A DNA stretch of 64,000 nt from Bacteroidota bacterium (GTDB taxonomy: Bacteria; Bacteroidota; Bacteroidia; B-17B0; Aurantibacillaceae): positions 1-64,000 of the forward strand of contig JABDBZ010000001.1 of NCBI GenBank assembly GCA_013288385.1, read 5' to 3'. A program made the position numbers and the translations under genes. Below, in pieces: positions 36,944-46,236 of this stretch. The notes beneath the pieces were generated by a model that worked only from the letters and a program-made list of their open reading frames with translations, was not told where the DNA came from and did no database searches. The stretch's first letter is position 1. Each line of letters opens with the position of its first letter.

Positions 36944-39900
36944 TTAATTTAATTCGTATTCTAAATTAGTTATTTTGTTTAATTCCATAATCAACTCATC
37001 TGTTACTGAGACTTTGTTTTTTTTCGAAAAAAGTTTTACGTTCATATTTTCTTTTTTGTCGTCAACATAAAACTCTACATTGCATTTGCCTTGATGAGAA
37101 TTAAGAATTTTTTCTAAAGTAGTAATTAAATTATCATTCAGGGTTTCTAAGTCGACTTTTAACTTAATATTTGAAAAAGCATTTTCTTTTACGTTTTCTA
37201 ATAATTCCATTTTTTGAATTTTCAACTCTAAACTGCCTGGTTGATTATATCTTTCTTGCACCCTTGCTTTCACGTAAACAAATAAATTTTGCACCATAAA
37301 TTTATTGTACTCCACATAATCTTTGGAGAATAACATTAAATCAACACTACCATTATAGTCTTCAATAATTATTTTTCCAAAGGCATTTCCTGTTTTGCTA
37401 GTGCGATGTTCGAAATTTGTAACAATGCCGCCAAAAGTTATTTCTTTGTTTTTAAATGGTTCGAGCCCTGCTTTTAATTGAGCACAATTTGCGTTGCATT
37501 GATGTTTTAAAATAAGTTGGTACGGATCGAGTGGATGGCCGGAAATAAAAAATCCAACAACTTCCTTTTCTTTACTCAATTTTGTAAGAATGTTCCAGGG
37601 TTCAACTCTTGGTAATTGAGGTTCACTTATAGCTATTTCATCTTCCCCGCCAAATAAAGATGCCTGAGTAGTATCATTGCCGGTACTAGAATGATTGCAA
37701 AACTTAATCATTAATTCGGTTAATGAAGATCCTTGTTCATTTTCTTCTTTAAAAAACATTGCGCGATGGATACCTTCAAAATTATCAAAGGCTCCGGCTA
37801 ACGCTAAATTTTCAATCGATTTTTTATTAATCGTTTTACTGTCTAATCGTTGTGCTAAATCAAAAACACTTACAAACTTGCCATTTGTATCACGTTCTGT
37901 AACCAATGCCGTTATTACATTTTCACCAACGCCTTTGATACTTGCCATTCCAAAACGAATATCGCCATTAGGCATAACACTAAATTTACCATAACCTTCA
38001 TTTACATCCGGACCAAGAACTTTAATTCCCATGCGTTTGCACTCTTCCATAAAGAATGTAATTTTTTCAATGGCTCCTGAATGATTTAAAACTGAAGCCA
38101 TGAATTCGCTTGGGTAATGTGCTTTTAAAAATGCCGTTTGAAATGCCAGATAAGCATAACAAGTTGAATGTGATTTATTGAACGCGTAGCTCGCAAATGC
38201 TTCCCAATCTTTCCAAACTTTTTCTGCAATTGTTGTATCGTGTCCGTTTGTTTTACAACCTTCCAAAAATTTGCTCTTCATTTTATCAAGAACATCTTTT
38301 TGTTTTTTACCCATTGCTTTACGCAAAGTATCAGCATCACCTTTTGTAAAGTTGGCAAGCTTTTGAGATAAGCGCATTACTTGTTCTTGATAAACCGTAA
38401 TGCCATAAGTTTCTTTCAAAAATTCATCCATCCCTTCCAAATCGTAAGTGATTTTTTCACGACCATGCTTACGATTTACATAATTTGGAATGTATGCAAT
38501 TGGTCCTGGACGATATAAAGCGTTCATTGCGATAAGATCAGAAAACGCATCGGGCTTCAAATCTTTTAGATATTTTTGCATCCCAACACTTTCAAATTGA
38601 AAGATGCCGTTTGTTTCTCCACGTTGAAATAATTCTAATGTTTTAATATCAGCAAAATCAATTGCATCAATATCTATCTCAATATTATTTTTTTGTTTAA
38701 TTAATTTTAAAGCATCTTTAATAATGGTCAGAGTTCTTAAACCGAGAAAATCCATTTTAAGTAAACCGGCATATTCCGCAACTGAATTATCAAATTGCGT
38801 TAGCAACATGATACCATCCTTTGGTTTTGTAACGGGTACAAATTTACGCATGTCGTCAGGAGTAATGATAATGCCACATGCATGTACACCCGTATTACGC
38901 ACACAACCCTCCAATTCATAAGCTTGCTTTAAAACCCTTGACTCTAAAGTGTCACCTTGCGCTAATTTTCTAAAATTATTTGATTGTTCAACGATCTCTC
39001 TTCTATCTTTTATTTTATCCAAATATTTCTCATCAATTCCGTTTGGTCTCAAAAGTGATTTTAAATCTGCTTCTAAACTATCAGGAAAAGATTTTGATAA
39101 TTTATCTGCGTCTTGTAATGGTAAATTTAAAACACGAGCAGCATCACGAATAGCAGACTTGCCTCCCATTGTACCATAAGTAATAATTTGAGCAACTTGA
39201 TTAGAGCCATATTTTTTCATCACATAATCAATTACTTTATCGCGGCCTTCATCATCAAAGTCAATATCTATATCGGGCATACTAATCCTATCAGGATTTA
39301 AAAAACGCTCAAAGAGTAAATCGAATGCAATGGGATCAACATTCGTAATTCCCAAACAATAGGCAACGGCAGAACCCGCGGCACTTCCACGTCCTGGCCC
39401 AACACTCACATCCATTTCACGCGCTTTGGTTGTGAAATCGGAAACAATTAAAAAGTAACCAGGATAACCCATGCGTTCCATGGTTACAAGTTCAAAATCT
39501 AATCTCTCTTTTATTTCAGGAGTTAAATTTGGATAGCGTTTTTTTGCGCCTTCGTAAGTCAAATGTTTTAAATAAGCATTTTCTCCACGCACACCTTTTC
39601 CTTCATCATTGGGATCTTCATCGCGAGAATCCTTAAATTCTTGTGGAATATCAAATTTTGGTAAGAGAACATCGCGCCCTAGTTTGAAAGCATCTATCTT
39701 GTCAACAATTTCATTTGTACATTCTAAAGCTTCCGGTAAATCAGAAAACAATTGTTGCATTTCCTGAGGCGATTTAAAATAGAACTCATTATTTGGCATT
39801 CCATATCTAAAACCTCTTCCGCGACCAATAGGTGTTTCTTTCAATTCACCATCTTTTACACAAATTAAAATATCATGTGCTTCAGAACCTTTTTTATCAA

Positions 39901-41326
39901 CGTAATAATTATTGTTAGCTGCAAAATATTTCACGTTATATTTTTTTGCGAAACGTAATAAAACATCATTCACATGATTTTCATCCGGCAAATTATGCCT
40001 ATTTAATTCTACATAAAAATCTTCTCCAAATTGCTCTTTGTACCAAACAAAAGCTTGCTCCGCAGCTTCATCCCCAACATTCAATATAAGACTCGGTATT
40101 TCACCTTGCAGTGAACCTGTTGTAATAATTAAATCAGATTTATAAGTCAATAAAAACTCTTTATCAATTCTTGGTACATAATAATAACCATCTGTAAAGC
40201 CTTCACTACTCAGTCGACAAAGGTTTTCATAACCGTTTTTATTTTTTGCTAAAAAAGGAATCGCATAACCGTTATCTTGTTTTGATTTATCGGTATGACT
40301 TTTACAAACGTATAATTCACAACCAATAATACACTTTAATTCATTTTTTTTCTCTCCTTGTTTCTCACCTTTTTCAATTGCATCATTACCTGCTTTAATA
40401 ATTTTATTTTGTTTATCAACAGTTTGCCAAAAAAGAAATGCACCATACATATTTCCATGATCGGTAATTGCAATTCCTTTAGAATTATATTCTGCTGCTT
40501 TTTTGATGAGATCAGCAACTTCACTGGTAGATTGTAATACGGAGTATTGTGTATGATTATGTAAATGTGAAAAAGATATTGAAGTCTCAACTCCGCTCGA
40601 AGTGACATCTACGACTGTTTTTTGACTGCCAACTGCTTCCTGTTTACTTTTTCTTTCCTTCCATTTCTGTTCTAATTTCGATAATTCAGTTAAATCAGGT
40701 GCTTGATATTTTAGTACTTCGATTTTTTCCTCAGTAATTTCTCTAACTCTATATATTTTTCTTTTAATGATCTCAAAGAAAACTTTTGCAGTTGCAGCTA
40801 CGTCAAATGCGGCATTATGTGCCTCAGCAAATTTTTCGTTAAATAATTTTGTGTAAAGTTCAGTTAAAGTCGGCCATTTAAACTTACCACCTTTTCCTCC
40901 CGGTAAAGCGCAGTATGCAGTTGTTTGATCATTTTTAGTATCTATAATCTGTTTGCCTTCAAAAATATTAGGCAAGCCACAACGTAAAAATTCGGAACCA
41001 ATAATATTAATATCAAACTCAATATTATGTCCACATAAATATGTTGTTTGATTTATAAATTCAGCAAAGTTTAATAGAATAGTTTTTAAATCCTGGCCTT
41101 CTTCGTGTGCCCTTTCATTTGTAATGCCATGTATTTGCACTGCATTAAAAGGAATTGTATATCCTTCCGGTTTGATAATAATCGACTGATGATTTAATAA
41201 ATTTCCTTTTTCATCATGCAATTGCCATGCAATTTGAACCATGCGTGGCCAATTATCAAAATCAGACAAAGGAGCATTATAACTTCGGGGTAAACCAGTT
41301 GTTTCGGTATCAAATATGAGGAACAT
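36944..41326 (-). CDS. dnaE: DNA polymerase III alpha subunit with fused N-terminal DEDDh exonuclease
   Basis: Replicative polymerase, 1460 residues. Residues 1-190 are a DnaQ-type proofreading exonuclease (FDTETTG, CGHNIEFDINI, AHNAAFDVAATAKVF). The PHP domain starts near residue 255 (HLHNHTQYSVLQS, GIAITDHGNMYGAF). The polymerase core has GPGRGSAAGSAVAY, the catalytic PDIDIDFDDEGRDKVIDYV and GIFQFESVGM. A C-terminal OB fold (ITFGGIVTNFEHRTSKTGNA) follows. From memory, this exonuclease fusion is known in flavobacterial DnaE. The linker between exonuclease and PHP (about 228-250) is encoded by two sequences identical in type to intergenic repeats. Followed after 9 nt by the 1494-residue protein. 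Confidence 0.97.
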   Translation of the reverse strand: MFLIFDTETTGLPRSYNAPLSDFDNWPRMVQIAWQLHDEKGNLLNHQSIIIKPEGYTIPFNAVQIHGITNERAHEEGQDLKTILLNFAEFINQTTYLCGHNIEFDINIIGSEFLRCGLPNIFEGKQIIDTKNDQTTAYCALPGGKGGKFKWPTLTELYTKLFNEKFAEAHNAAFDVAATAKVFFEIIKRKIYRVREITEEKIEVLKYQAPDLTELSKLEQKWKERKSKQEAVGSQKTVVDVTSSGVETSISFSHLHNHTQYSVLQSTSEVADLIKKAAEYNSKGIAITDHGNMYGAFLFWQTVDKQNKIIKAGNDAIEKGEKQGEKKNELKCIIGCELYVCKSHTDKSKQDNGYAIPFLAKNKNGYENLCRLSSEGFTDGYYYVPRIDKEFLLTYKSDLIITTGSLQGEIPSLILNVGDEAAEQAFVWYKEQFGEDFYVELNRHNLPDENHVNDVLLRFAKKYNVKYFAANNNYYVDKKGSEAHDILICVKDGELKETPIGRGRGFRYGMPNNEFYFKSPQEMQQLFSDLPEALECTNEIVDKIDAFKLGRDVLLPKFDIPQEFKDSRDEDPNDEGKGVRGENAYLKHLTYEGAKKRYPNLTPEIKERLDFELVTMERMGYPGYFLIVSDFTTKAREMDVSVGPGRGSAAGSAVAYCLGITNVDPIAFDLLFERFLNPDRISMPDIDIDFDDEGRDKVIDYVMKKYGSNQVAQIITYGTMGGKSAIRDAARVLNLPLQDADKLSKSFPDSLEADLKSLLRPNGIDEKYLDKIKDRREIVEQSNNFRKLAQGDTLESRVLKQAYELEGCVRNTGVHACGIIITPDDMRKFVPVTKPKDGIMLLTQFDNSVAEYAGLLKMDFLGLRTLTIIKDALKLIKQKNNIEIDIDAIDFADIKTLELFQRGETNGIFQFESVGMQKYLKDLKPDAFSDLIAMNALYRPGPIAYIPNYVNRKHGREKITYDLEGMDEFLKETYGITVYQEQVMRLSQKLANFTKGDADTLRKAMGKKQKDVLDKMKSKFLEGCKTNGHDTTIAEKVWKDWEAFASYAFNKSHSTCYAYLAFQTAFLKAHYPSEFMASVLNHSGAIEKITFFMEECKRMGIKVLGPDVNEGYGKFSVMPNGDIRFGMASIKGVGENVITALVTERDTNGKFVSVFDLAQRLDSKTINKKSIENLALAGAFDNFEGIHRAMFFKEENEQGSSLTELMIKFCNHSSTGNDTTQASLFGGEDEIAISEPQLPRVEPWNILTKLSKEKEVVGFFISGHPLDPYQLILKHQCNANCAQLKAGLEPFKNKEITFGGIVTNFEHRTSKTGNAFGKIIIEDYNGSVDLMLFSKDYVEYNKFMVQNLFVYVKARVQERYNQPGSLELKIQKMELLENVKENAFSNIKLKVDLETLNDNLITTLEKILNSHQGKCNVEFYVDDKKENMNVKLFSKKNKVSVTDELIMELNKITNLEYELN
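40584..40640. repeat. Two intergenic-type repeats inside dnaE, encoding the exonuclease-PHP linker
   Basis: 40584-40609 (CTCAACTCCGCTCGAAGTGA) matches in reverse the spacer repeat at 44817-44844 with few changes. 40625-40640 (ACTGCCAACTGCTTCC) equals the spacer repeat at 20183-20198 exactly, GTTTTTTG included just before. Read on the minus strand they give QEAVGSQKTVVDVTSSGVET in frame, a low-complexity linker. Confidence 0.7.
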
Positions 41327-41455
41327 GCGAGTGTTTAAAATAAAAAAGTTGAGGACTAAATTTAATGATTTTGATGCTAATTTTTATGAGGTGTTGAAAA
41401 CAATTGAAAATGAGCAGGGACGTGCATTTCATTTAGCTTTTATAAACAAAAACTA

Positions 41456-42211
41456 CTATTTGATCAAGGTATAAGTTAGAGCAGCAAAATCTTTATTGCA
41501 AGCATTAAAATGCCACCATTCGGAATTGATCGAATAGAAATAAGCTTTTTTCATAATATCTCTTAAGAGTAACCGATTCTTATATGCAGTATCACTCAAT
41601 TGTTTGTTTTTTAGAAACTGATATTCATAAATTGGTTCAGCTAATTTTCCGAAATAATCAAAGGAAGTACCCATATCTAATAATTGATTTTTCTTAATAT
41701 CAATGATACTAAGGTCTACAGCTGCCCCATAATTATGCAAAGAAATATCCCATGGAGGTGATACATAATTATATTTATAATTTGGTTCCATTTTTAAACT
41801 ATCCCACATTAATTTTTGCTTGCTAAGTGGCCGAGTAGCATCGAAAATAATTAAAGAGAGGTCAGGATTAATGTGTTTTAAATAATATTGCACATTACAT
41901 AATCTAAGAGCAATTGCACAGGGTAAAAGAGCTTTTGTCAAAGTATCATAAATACAGATGTGCAAAAAATTTGCTGTGTCACTGTATTTTAAACTGAGCT
42001 TAATACTTGTATCAAGATCATTCACATTGGTTAATCCATAACTAAATAAATATTTCTCAAAAAGAGATGTATCGGCTTTTGACTTTACAATTGGAATTAC
42101 AGAATCCTTAGGCACTTTCACAATTGTTTTTGTTATAACAAGTGGTTCGGCTGGTTTATCGGTACATCCAATTGCAAAAAAAAGTAAAAAATATGCTGAA
42201 ATTTTATTCAA
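41456..42211 (-). CDS. D-alanyl-D-alanine dipeptidase-like lipoprotein (VanX/DdpX, peptidase M15D)
   Basis: 251 residues, TTG start at 42211. Lipobox FAIGC (Cys at about 16) and a short polar linker anchor it in the envelope. The zinc peptidase shows DATRPLSKQKLMWD, SLHNYGAAVDLSI (SxHxxGxAxD with His and Asp zinc ligands) and NSEWWHF (catalytic Glu and third ligand His). The family splits D-Ala-D-Ala; with no vanHA beside it, cell-wall turnover is more likely than glycopeptide resistance. 129 nt upstream starts dnaE, same strand. Confidence 0.92.
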   Translation of the reverse strand: MNKISAYFLLFFAIGCTDKPAEPLVITKTIVKVPKDSVIPIVKSKADTSLFEKYLFSYGLTNVNDLDTSIKLSLKYSDTANFLHICIYDTLTKALLPCAIALRLCNVQYYLKHINPDLSLIIFDATRPLSKQKLMWDSLKMEPNYKYNYVSPPWDISLHNYGAAVDLSIIDIKKNQLLDMGTSFDYFGKLAEPIYEYQFLKNKQLSDTAYKNRLLLRDIMKKAYFYSINSEWWHFNACNKDFAALTYTLIK

Positions 42212-42254
42212 TCAAATACCAAAATTAACCTTATTTTTGATTAAAAATTAATCC

Positions 42255-42743
42255 ATGCCTTCATTTGATATAGCAAGTAAATTAGATGGACAATTATTGG
42301 ATAACGCTATCAATGTTGCAAGAAAAGATATTTTAAATCGTTGGGATTTTAAAGACAGTAAAAGTACAATTGATCTCAACAAAAAAGATCTGCTTATAAA
42401 TATTGCAACCGAAAACGATATGCGTTTAGATGCAATTATTGATGCAATTCATTCGCGAATGATTAAGCAGGGCTTAGATCCAAGAGGGTTGGATGAAAGT
42501 AAAGAGTTTTATCCAAGCGGACCAATGATAAAAAAAGATATTAAAGTGAGACAAGGAATTGAAAAAGAAGCGTCGAAGAAAATAATAAAAGATATTAAAG
42601 ACAGTAAATTGAAAGTTACAGCGCAAATTATGGATGATATTATTCGCGTGAGCAGTAAAAGTATTAATGATTTACAAGGGGTGATTGCACTTTGTAGAAA
42701 AGGAGATTACGAAGTGCCTTTGCAATTTATAAATATGAAATAA
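42255..42743 (+). CDS. yajQ: YajQ-family nucleotide-binding protein
   Basis: 162 residues, full length and highly conserved: MPSFDIASKLDGQLLDNAIN, RWDFKDSK, GLDPRGLDESKEFYPSGPMI, VRQGIEKEASKKIIKDIKDS and VSSKSINDLQGVIAL. Two ferredoxin-like domains. Relatives bind cyclic-di-GMP or RNA; the role in Bacteroidota is not settled. Divergent from the VanX-like gene by 43 nt; followed 74 nt later by hddA. Confidence 0.96.
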   Translation: MPSFDIASKLDGQLLDNAINVARKDILNRWDFKDSKSTIDLNKKDLLINIATENDMRLDAIIDAIHSRMIKQGLDPRGLDESKEFYPSGPMIKKDIKVRQGIEKEASKKIIKDIKDSKLKVTAQIMDDIIRVSSKSINDLQGVIALCRKGDYEVPLQFINMK

Positions 42744-42817
42744 AAAAATAGCAGATCCCAAAGTTCTTTCGTTAAATATTTTCTGCGAAGTTCTGAGGGT
42801 TCTGTGGGAGATAAACA

Positions 42818-43840
42818 ATGATCATAAGAAGCAAAGCACCTTTAAGAATTGGTTTAGCAGGCGGGGGCACGGATGTTAGTCCATACGCTGAATTATTTGG
42901 TGGCGCTATTTTAAATGCAACAATTAATTTATACGCATATTCAACTATCGAGCCCTTAAATAATGGAAAGATTGAATTTGTAATTGATGGAATGAACCAA
43001 TCCATCAGTTTTGATTCTAAAAAGGAATTACCGGTTACAAAAGAATTCGAATTGTTTATTGGAGTTTATAATCGTGTTGTAAAACAATTTAATACTGGTG
43101 CACTTTCATTTCGTTTAACTTCTTTTATTGAAGCACCGCAGGGCTCTGGTCTGGGAACTTCATCAACACTGGTAGTTTCAATGCTTGGTGCTTTTGTGGA
43201 ATGGTTTAAATTACCTTTGGGTCAGTATGATATTGCACATCTTGCTTATGAAATTGAACGTATTGATTTAGGAATGTCAGGTGGAAGACAAGATCAATAC
43301 GCTGCCACTTTTGGTGGATTTAATTACATGGAGTTTTTTGGAAATGATAAGGTAATTGTTAACCCTCTCCAATTAAAACCGGAGATCGTTAATGAATTAG
43401 AAATGAATTTGCTTTTGTATTTTACAGATACGCAACGATTATCAGCAAAGATAATTAATGAGCAAGTAAAAAACGTAAATGAAAAAAATGAGAAGAGTGT
43501 TGATGCAATGCATAATCTTAAAGAGCAAGCACATTTAATGAAAGATAGTTTGTTGAAGGGTGATCTCAATAAAATTGGTGAAGTATTACATTTTGGCTGG
43601 CAAAATAAAAAACAAATGGCAACCAGTATTTCAAATGATTTAATTGATAATATTTATAATAAAGCATTAGAAATGGGTGCTACGGGTGGTAAGATCTCAG
43701 GAGCGGGTGGAGGTGGATTTATGTTTTTTTATTGCCCTGGTGTTACAAAAATAAAAGTTGCAAAAGCAATCGAAGCACTTGGAGGCAAAATGCATTCGTT
43801 TCATTTTACAAGTCATGGTTTAACTACCTGGACAATCTAA
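42818..43840 (+). CDS. hddA: D-glycero-alpha-D-manno-heptose 7-phosphate kinase (GHMP kinase)
   Basis: 340 residues. [20 protein letters not shown] (residues 4-23) and the GHMP phosphate loop [19 protein letters not shown] (about 105-123), [20 protein letters not shown] and the C-terminal [19 protein letters not shown] are all as in HddA. It phosphorylates D-glycero-alpha-D-manno-heptose-7-phosphate at C1 on the way to GDP-heptose for surface glycans. Other hdd genes are not in the window. The purC start is 8 nt after its stop. Confidence 0.93.
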   Translation: MIIRSKAPLRIGLAGGGTDVSPYAELFGGAILNATINLYAYSTIEPLNNGKIEFVIDGMNQSISFDSKKELPVTKEFELFIGVYNRVVKQFNTGALSFRLTSFIEAPQGSGLGTSSTLVVSMLGAFVEWFKLPLGQYDIAHLAYEIERIDLGMSGGRQDQYAATFGGFNYMEFFGNDKVIVNPLQLKPEIVNELEMNLLLYFTDTQRLSAKIINEQVKNVNEKNEKSVDAMHNLKEQAHLMKDSLLKGDLNKIGEVLHFGWQNKKQMATSISNDLIDNIYNKALEMGATGGKISGAGGGGFMFFYCPGVTKIKVAKAIEALGGKMHSFHFTSHGLTTWTI

Positions 43841-43848
43841 ATTTAATT

Positions 43849-44799
43849 ATGAGCAATAACGTTATAACAAAAACCGATTTTAATTTCAATGGTCAAACGG
43901 CTATATACAAAGGCAAAGTTCGAGATGTTTACACAATTAATAGTAAATATTTAGTTATGGTTGCAAGTGATCGTATTAGCGCGTTTGATGTGGTATTACC
44001 AAAAGGCATTCCATACAAAGGCCAAGTACTTAATCAAATTGCAGCGTATTTTTTAAACGCAACAAAAGATATTGTTCCAAATTGGTTGATCGTTTCACCA
44101 CATCCTTCAGTGAGTATTGGAAAAATGTGTGTTCCTTTTAAAGTGGAGATGGTTATTCGTGGTTATTTGGCAGGACATGCTGCCAGAACATACACAAGTG
44201 GATTAAGAACTTTATGCGGAGTAAAATTACCTGAAGGTTTAAAAGAGAATGATAAATTTCATGAACCAATTATTACCCCAACTACAAAAGCGAGCGAAGG
44301 TCATGATGAAGATATAAGTAAAGAAGAAATTATTAAGCAAGGAATAGTTTCTAAAGAACATTACGAGCAATTAGAAAAGTACACAAGAGCATTATATGCG
44401 CGCGGACAAGAAATGGCTAATAAAATGGGTTTAATTTTAGTAGATACTAAATATGAATTTGGTTTATACGAAGGTAAAATTTGTTTGATGGATGAAATTC
44501 ACACGCCCGATTCGTCACGTTATTTTTATAAAGAAGGATACGATGAAAGGCAAAAAAGAGGAGAAGAACAAAAGCAACTTAGTAAAGAATTTGTACGTCG
44601 TTGGTTAATTGAAAATGGTTTTCAAGGTAAAGATGGGCAAAAAATTCCTGAAATGAGTGATTCTTGGATCAACGAAATTAGTGAACGCTATATTGAGCTT
44701 TACGAAAAAATTTCTGGACAAAAATTCATAAAAAACACTTCCGAAAATAATATGCATGAGATAGAAATAAAAGTAAATGAAGCTTTGGCTAAATTGTAA
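43849..44799 (+). CDS. purC: Phosphoribosylaminoimidazole-succinocarboxamide synthase (SAICAR synthetase)
   Basis: Purine synthesis: joins CAIR and aspartate with ATP. 316 residues from the ATG at 43849; a longer reading from 43732 would sit inside hddA and is rejected. Motifs: [79 protein letters not shown] and [10 protein letters not shown]. The length matches the long, yeast-like form. Ends 51 nt before a convergent amidohydrolase, with a dispersed repeat between. Confidence 0.97.
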   Translation: MSNNVITKTDFNFNGQTAIYKGKVRDVYTINSKYLVMVASDRISAFDVVLPKGIPYKGQVLNQIAAYFLNATKDIVPNWLIVSPHPSVSIGKMCVPFKVEMVIRGYLAGHAARTYTSGLRTLCGVKLPEGLKENDKFHEPIITPTTKASEGHDEDISKEEIIKQGIVSKEHYEQLEKYTRALYARGQEMANKMGLILVDTKYEFGLYEGKICLMDEIHTPDSSRYFYKEGYDERQKRGEEQKQLSKEFVRRWLIENGFQGKDGQKIPEMSDSWINEISERYIELYEKISGQKFIKNTSENNMHEIEIKVNEALAKL

Positions 44800-44816
44800 T
44801 TTAATTCTCACAATAT

Positions 44817-44844
44817 TGTCACTTCGGGCGCGAGTCGAGAAGAC
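44817..44844. repeat. Dispersed intergenic repeat TGTCACTTCGGGCGCGAGTC
   Basis: Near-identical, in reverse orientation, to 40584-40609 within dnaE and related to 13094-13123. It sits between the convergent purC and amidohydrolase genes, where no hairpin terminator is visible. Confidence 0.6.
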
Positions 44845-44850
44845 TAAAAA

Positions 44851-46113
44851 CTATTTTTTCTCAAATAATATTTTTCCCTTAACAAGTGTCGCACTCACAC
44901 TTTTAATATTCTCAATATTTTCTAAAGGATTTTTATCCAATACAACTAAACTTGCTTCTTTTCCCTTTGTAATTGTTCCCCATTTTTCTGTTTCATTAAA
45001 AAAACTTGCTGCATTTGAAGTTGAAATTTTTAAAACATCATAGTTGCTTATTCCCGCTTCTTTATAAAGTTTCATTTCTTCAACCATAGAATAACCAGGC
45101 ACATTAAAAAAACAATTGTCAGGTCCTAACAATACATTCACACCTGCTTTCAACATTCTTCTCAATAAATAATTAAAAATATCAATCTCGTTTTTTGAGG
45201 CTCTTGCTTGTTTTCCATAATAGCTTGGTCCAGCTTTATTTAATCGCGATAAATAATTTACATAATCTCTTTTCCATTTATTTGCAAGTGCAGTATCAAT
45301 TATTTTCATTCCATTTCTATTCATATTTTCATCAATTGTAAATTGAAAACCAACAATTTTACTAAACGATTCAGTTGGGCAATAAGAAACATTATCCGAT
45401 TTCATTTCTCCTAATAATTTATCAAAACTTGTACTGTCGGATAAGTATGAGTTAACTAATGGTGAAATATGTTCAATGGATCGGAAACCAAGTTTAACAC
45501 TGGTTTTTACATCTTTGTATGCATGTCCTGCGAAAATAACTCTATTATCTTTTAATTCTGTTGATACTTCTATCATTTTAGCATCACTAATTCCGCTCAT
45601 GTATTTCACGAAATCAAAATGATTTGTTTTAATTAATTTAATAAATTCATTAATGTCATTTTGTGTTAATGCATTATCATTATCAGGAAGTGAATAGGAA
45701 ATATAAAGTTTCGGCGCTTTTATCAAACCTTTTTGAATGCTATCTCTGTGTTTCGGATGAGATAATTCACCGCGCATGCTTCGTAAAACCGTTACACCAT
45801 TTTGTAAATAATAAGTGTATGCTTGTTCTTTTGTTATGGGCTCATTACCATCAGGTAAGTGAACATGCATGTCAGCTAAACCTGGAATCAAATATTTTCC
45901 ATCACCATTAATTACTTTGGCATTCTTAATTTCAGATGAAGTAATTTCATGAGGAAGTATTTTTTCAATGATTCCATTTTTTATATGTACGTCTTGATGT
46001 TGTAATAAAGTATTTGTTGAAATTGGTATCACATTAATATCGGTGATAACAATAGTTTGAGCAAAAGTTGCAAAACCGAAAATTATAAATAAAAGTAAAA
46101 TTGTTTTTTTCAT
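44851..46113 (-). CDS. Secreted amidohydrolase-family protein (imidazolonepropionase-like)
   Basis: 420 residues from the ATG at 46113, where the signal peptide MKKTILLLFIIFGFATFA begins; an upstream start at 46122 adds three residues. The metal site is complete: ADMHVHLPDG (HxH), FVKYMSG (candidate carboxylated Lys), IFAGHAY, RSIEHISPL and GPDNC (Asp). The C-terminal KWGTITKGKEASLVVLDKNP returns to the beta-sandwich of the composite domain. Periplasmic members often hydrolyse Xaa-Pro dipeptides or related amides; substrate unknown. Monocistronic. Confidence 0.93.
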   Translation of the reverse strand: MKKTILLLFIIFGFATFAQTIVITDINVIPISTNTLLQHQDVHIKNGIIEKILPHEITSSEIKNAKVINGDGKYLIPGLADMHVHLPDGNEPITKEQAYTYYLQNGVTVLRSMRGELSHPKHRDSIQKGLIKAPKLYISYSLPDNDNALTQNDINEFIKLIKTNHFDFVKYMSGISDAKMIEVSTELKDNRVIFAGHAYKDVKTSVKLGFRSIEHISPLVNSYLSDSTSFDKLLGEMKSDNVSYCPTESFSKIVGFQFTIDENMNRNGMKIIDTALANKWKRDYVNYLSRLNKAGPSYYGKQARASKNEIDIFNYLLRRMLKAGVNVLLGPDNCFFNVPGYSMVEEMKLYKEAGISNYDVLKISTSNAASFFNETEKWGTITKGKEASLVVLDKNPLENIENIKSVSATLVKGKILFEKK

Positions 46114-46189
46114 GATAAACAAAAATAGTAAATAGAATGAATGAATGATTTGTTTTTTTGAGCTGTTAAATCAGCTACTTTTAAATAGA

Positions 46190-46216
46190 AAAACCGCATA
46201 AATTTTATACGGTTTT
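46190..46216 (-). terminator. Intrinsic terminator after topA
   Basis: On the minus strand AAAACCGTATAAA pairs with TTTATGCGGTTTT (one mismatch) followed by TTCTATTT, about 20 nt after the topA stop. Confidence 0.75.
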
Positions 46217-46236
46217 CTTAAATTAATATATGATTA

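Noticed and set aside
41325-41474. 49-codon plus-strand ORF between dnaE and the VanX-like gene, protein-like in composition
   Set aside because: Both neighbours are on the minus strand and it overlaps the start of one and the end of the other. No promoter box is seen, and in DNA this AT-rich such an ORF can arise by chance.
41456-42211. Vancomycin-resistance operon member
   Set aside because: Although VanX-like, the enzyme is a lipoprotein and no vanH, vanA or regulator is nearby. A cell-wall turnover role is more plausible.
42744-42817. Possible riboswitch or small RNA between yajQ and hddA
   Set aside because: The spacer looks like degenerate repeat DNA (TTCTGCGAAGTTCTGAGGG) without a conserved fold or terminator.
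43732-43848. Extended start of purC inside hddA
   Set aside because: The 39 extra residues are the out-of-frame translation of hddA and are not PurC-like. The ATG at 43849 fits the family start.
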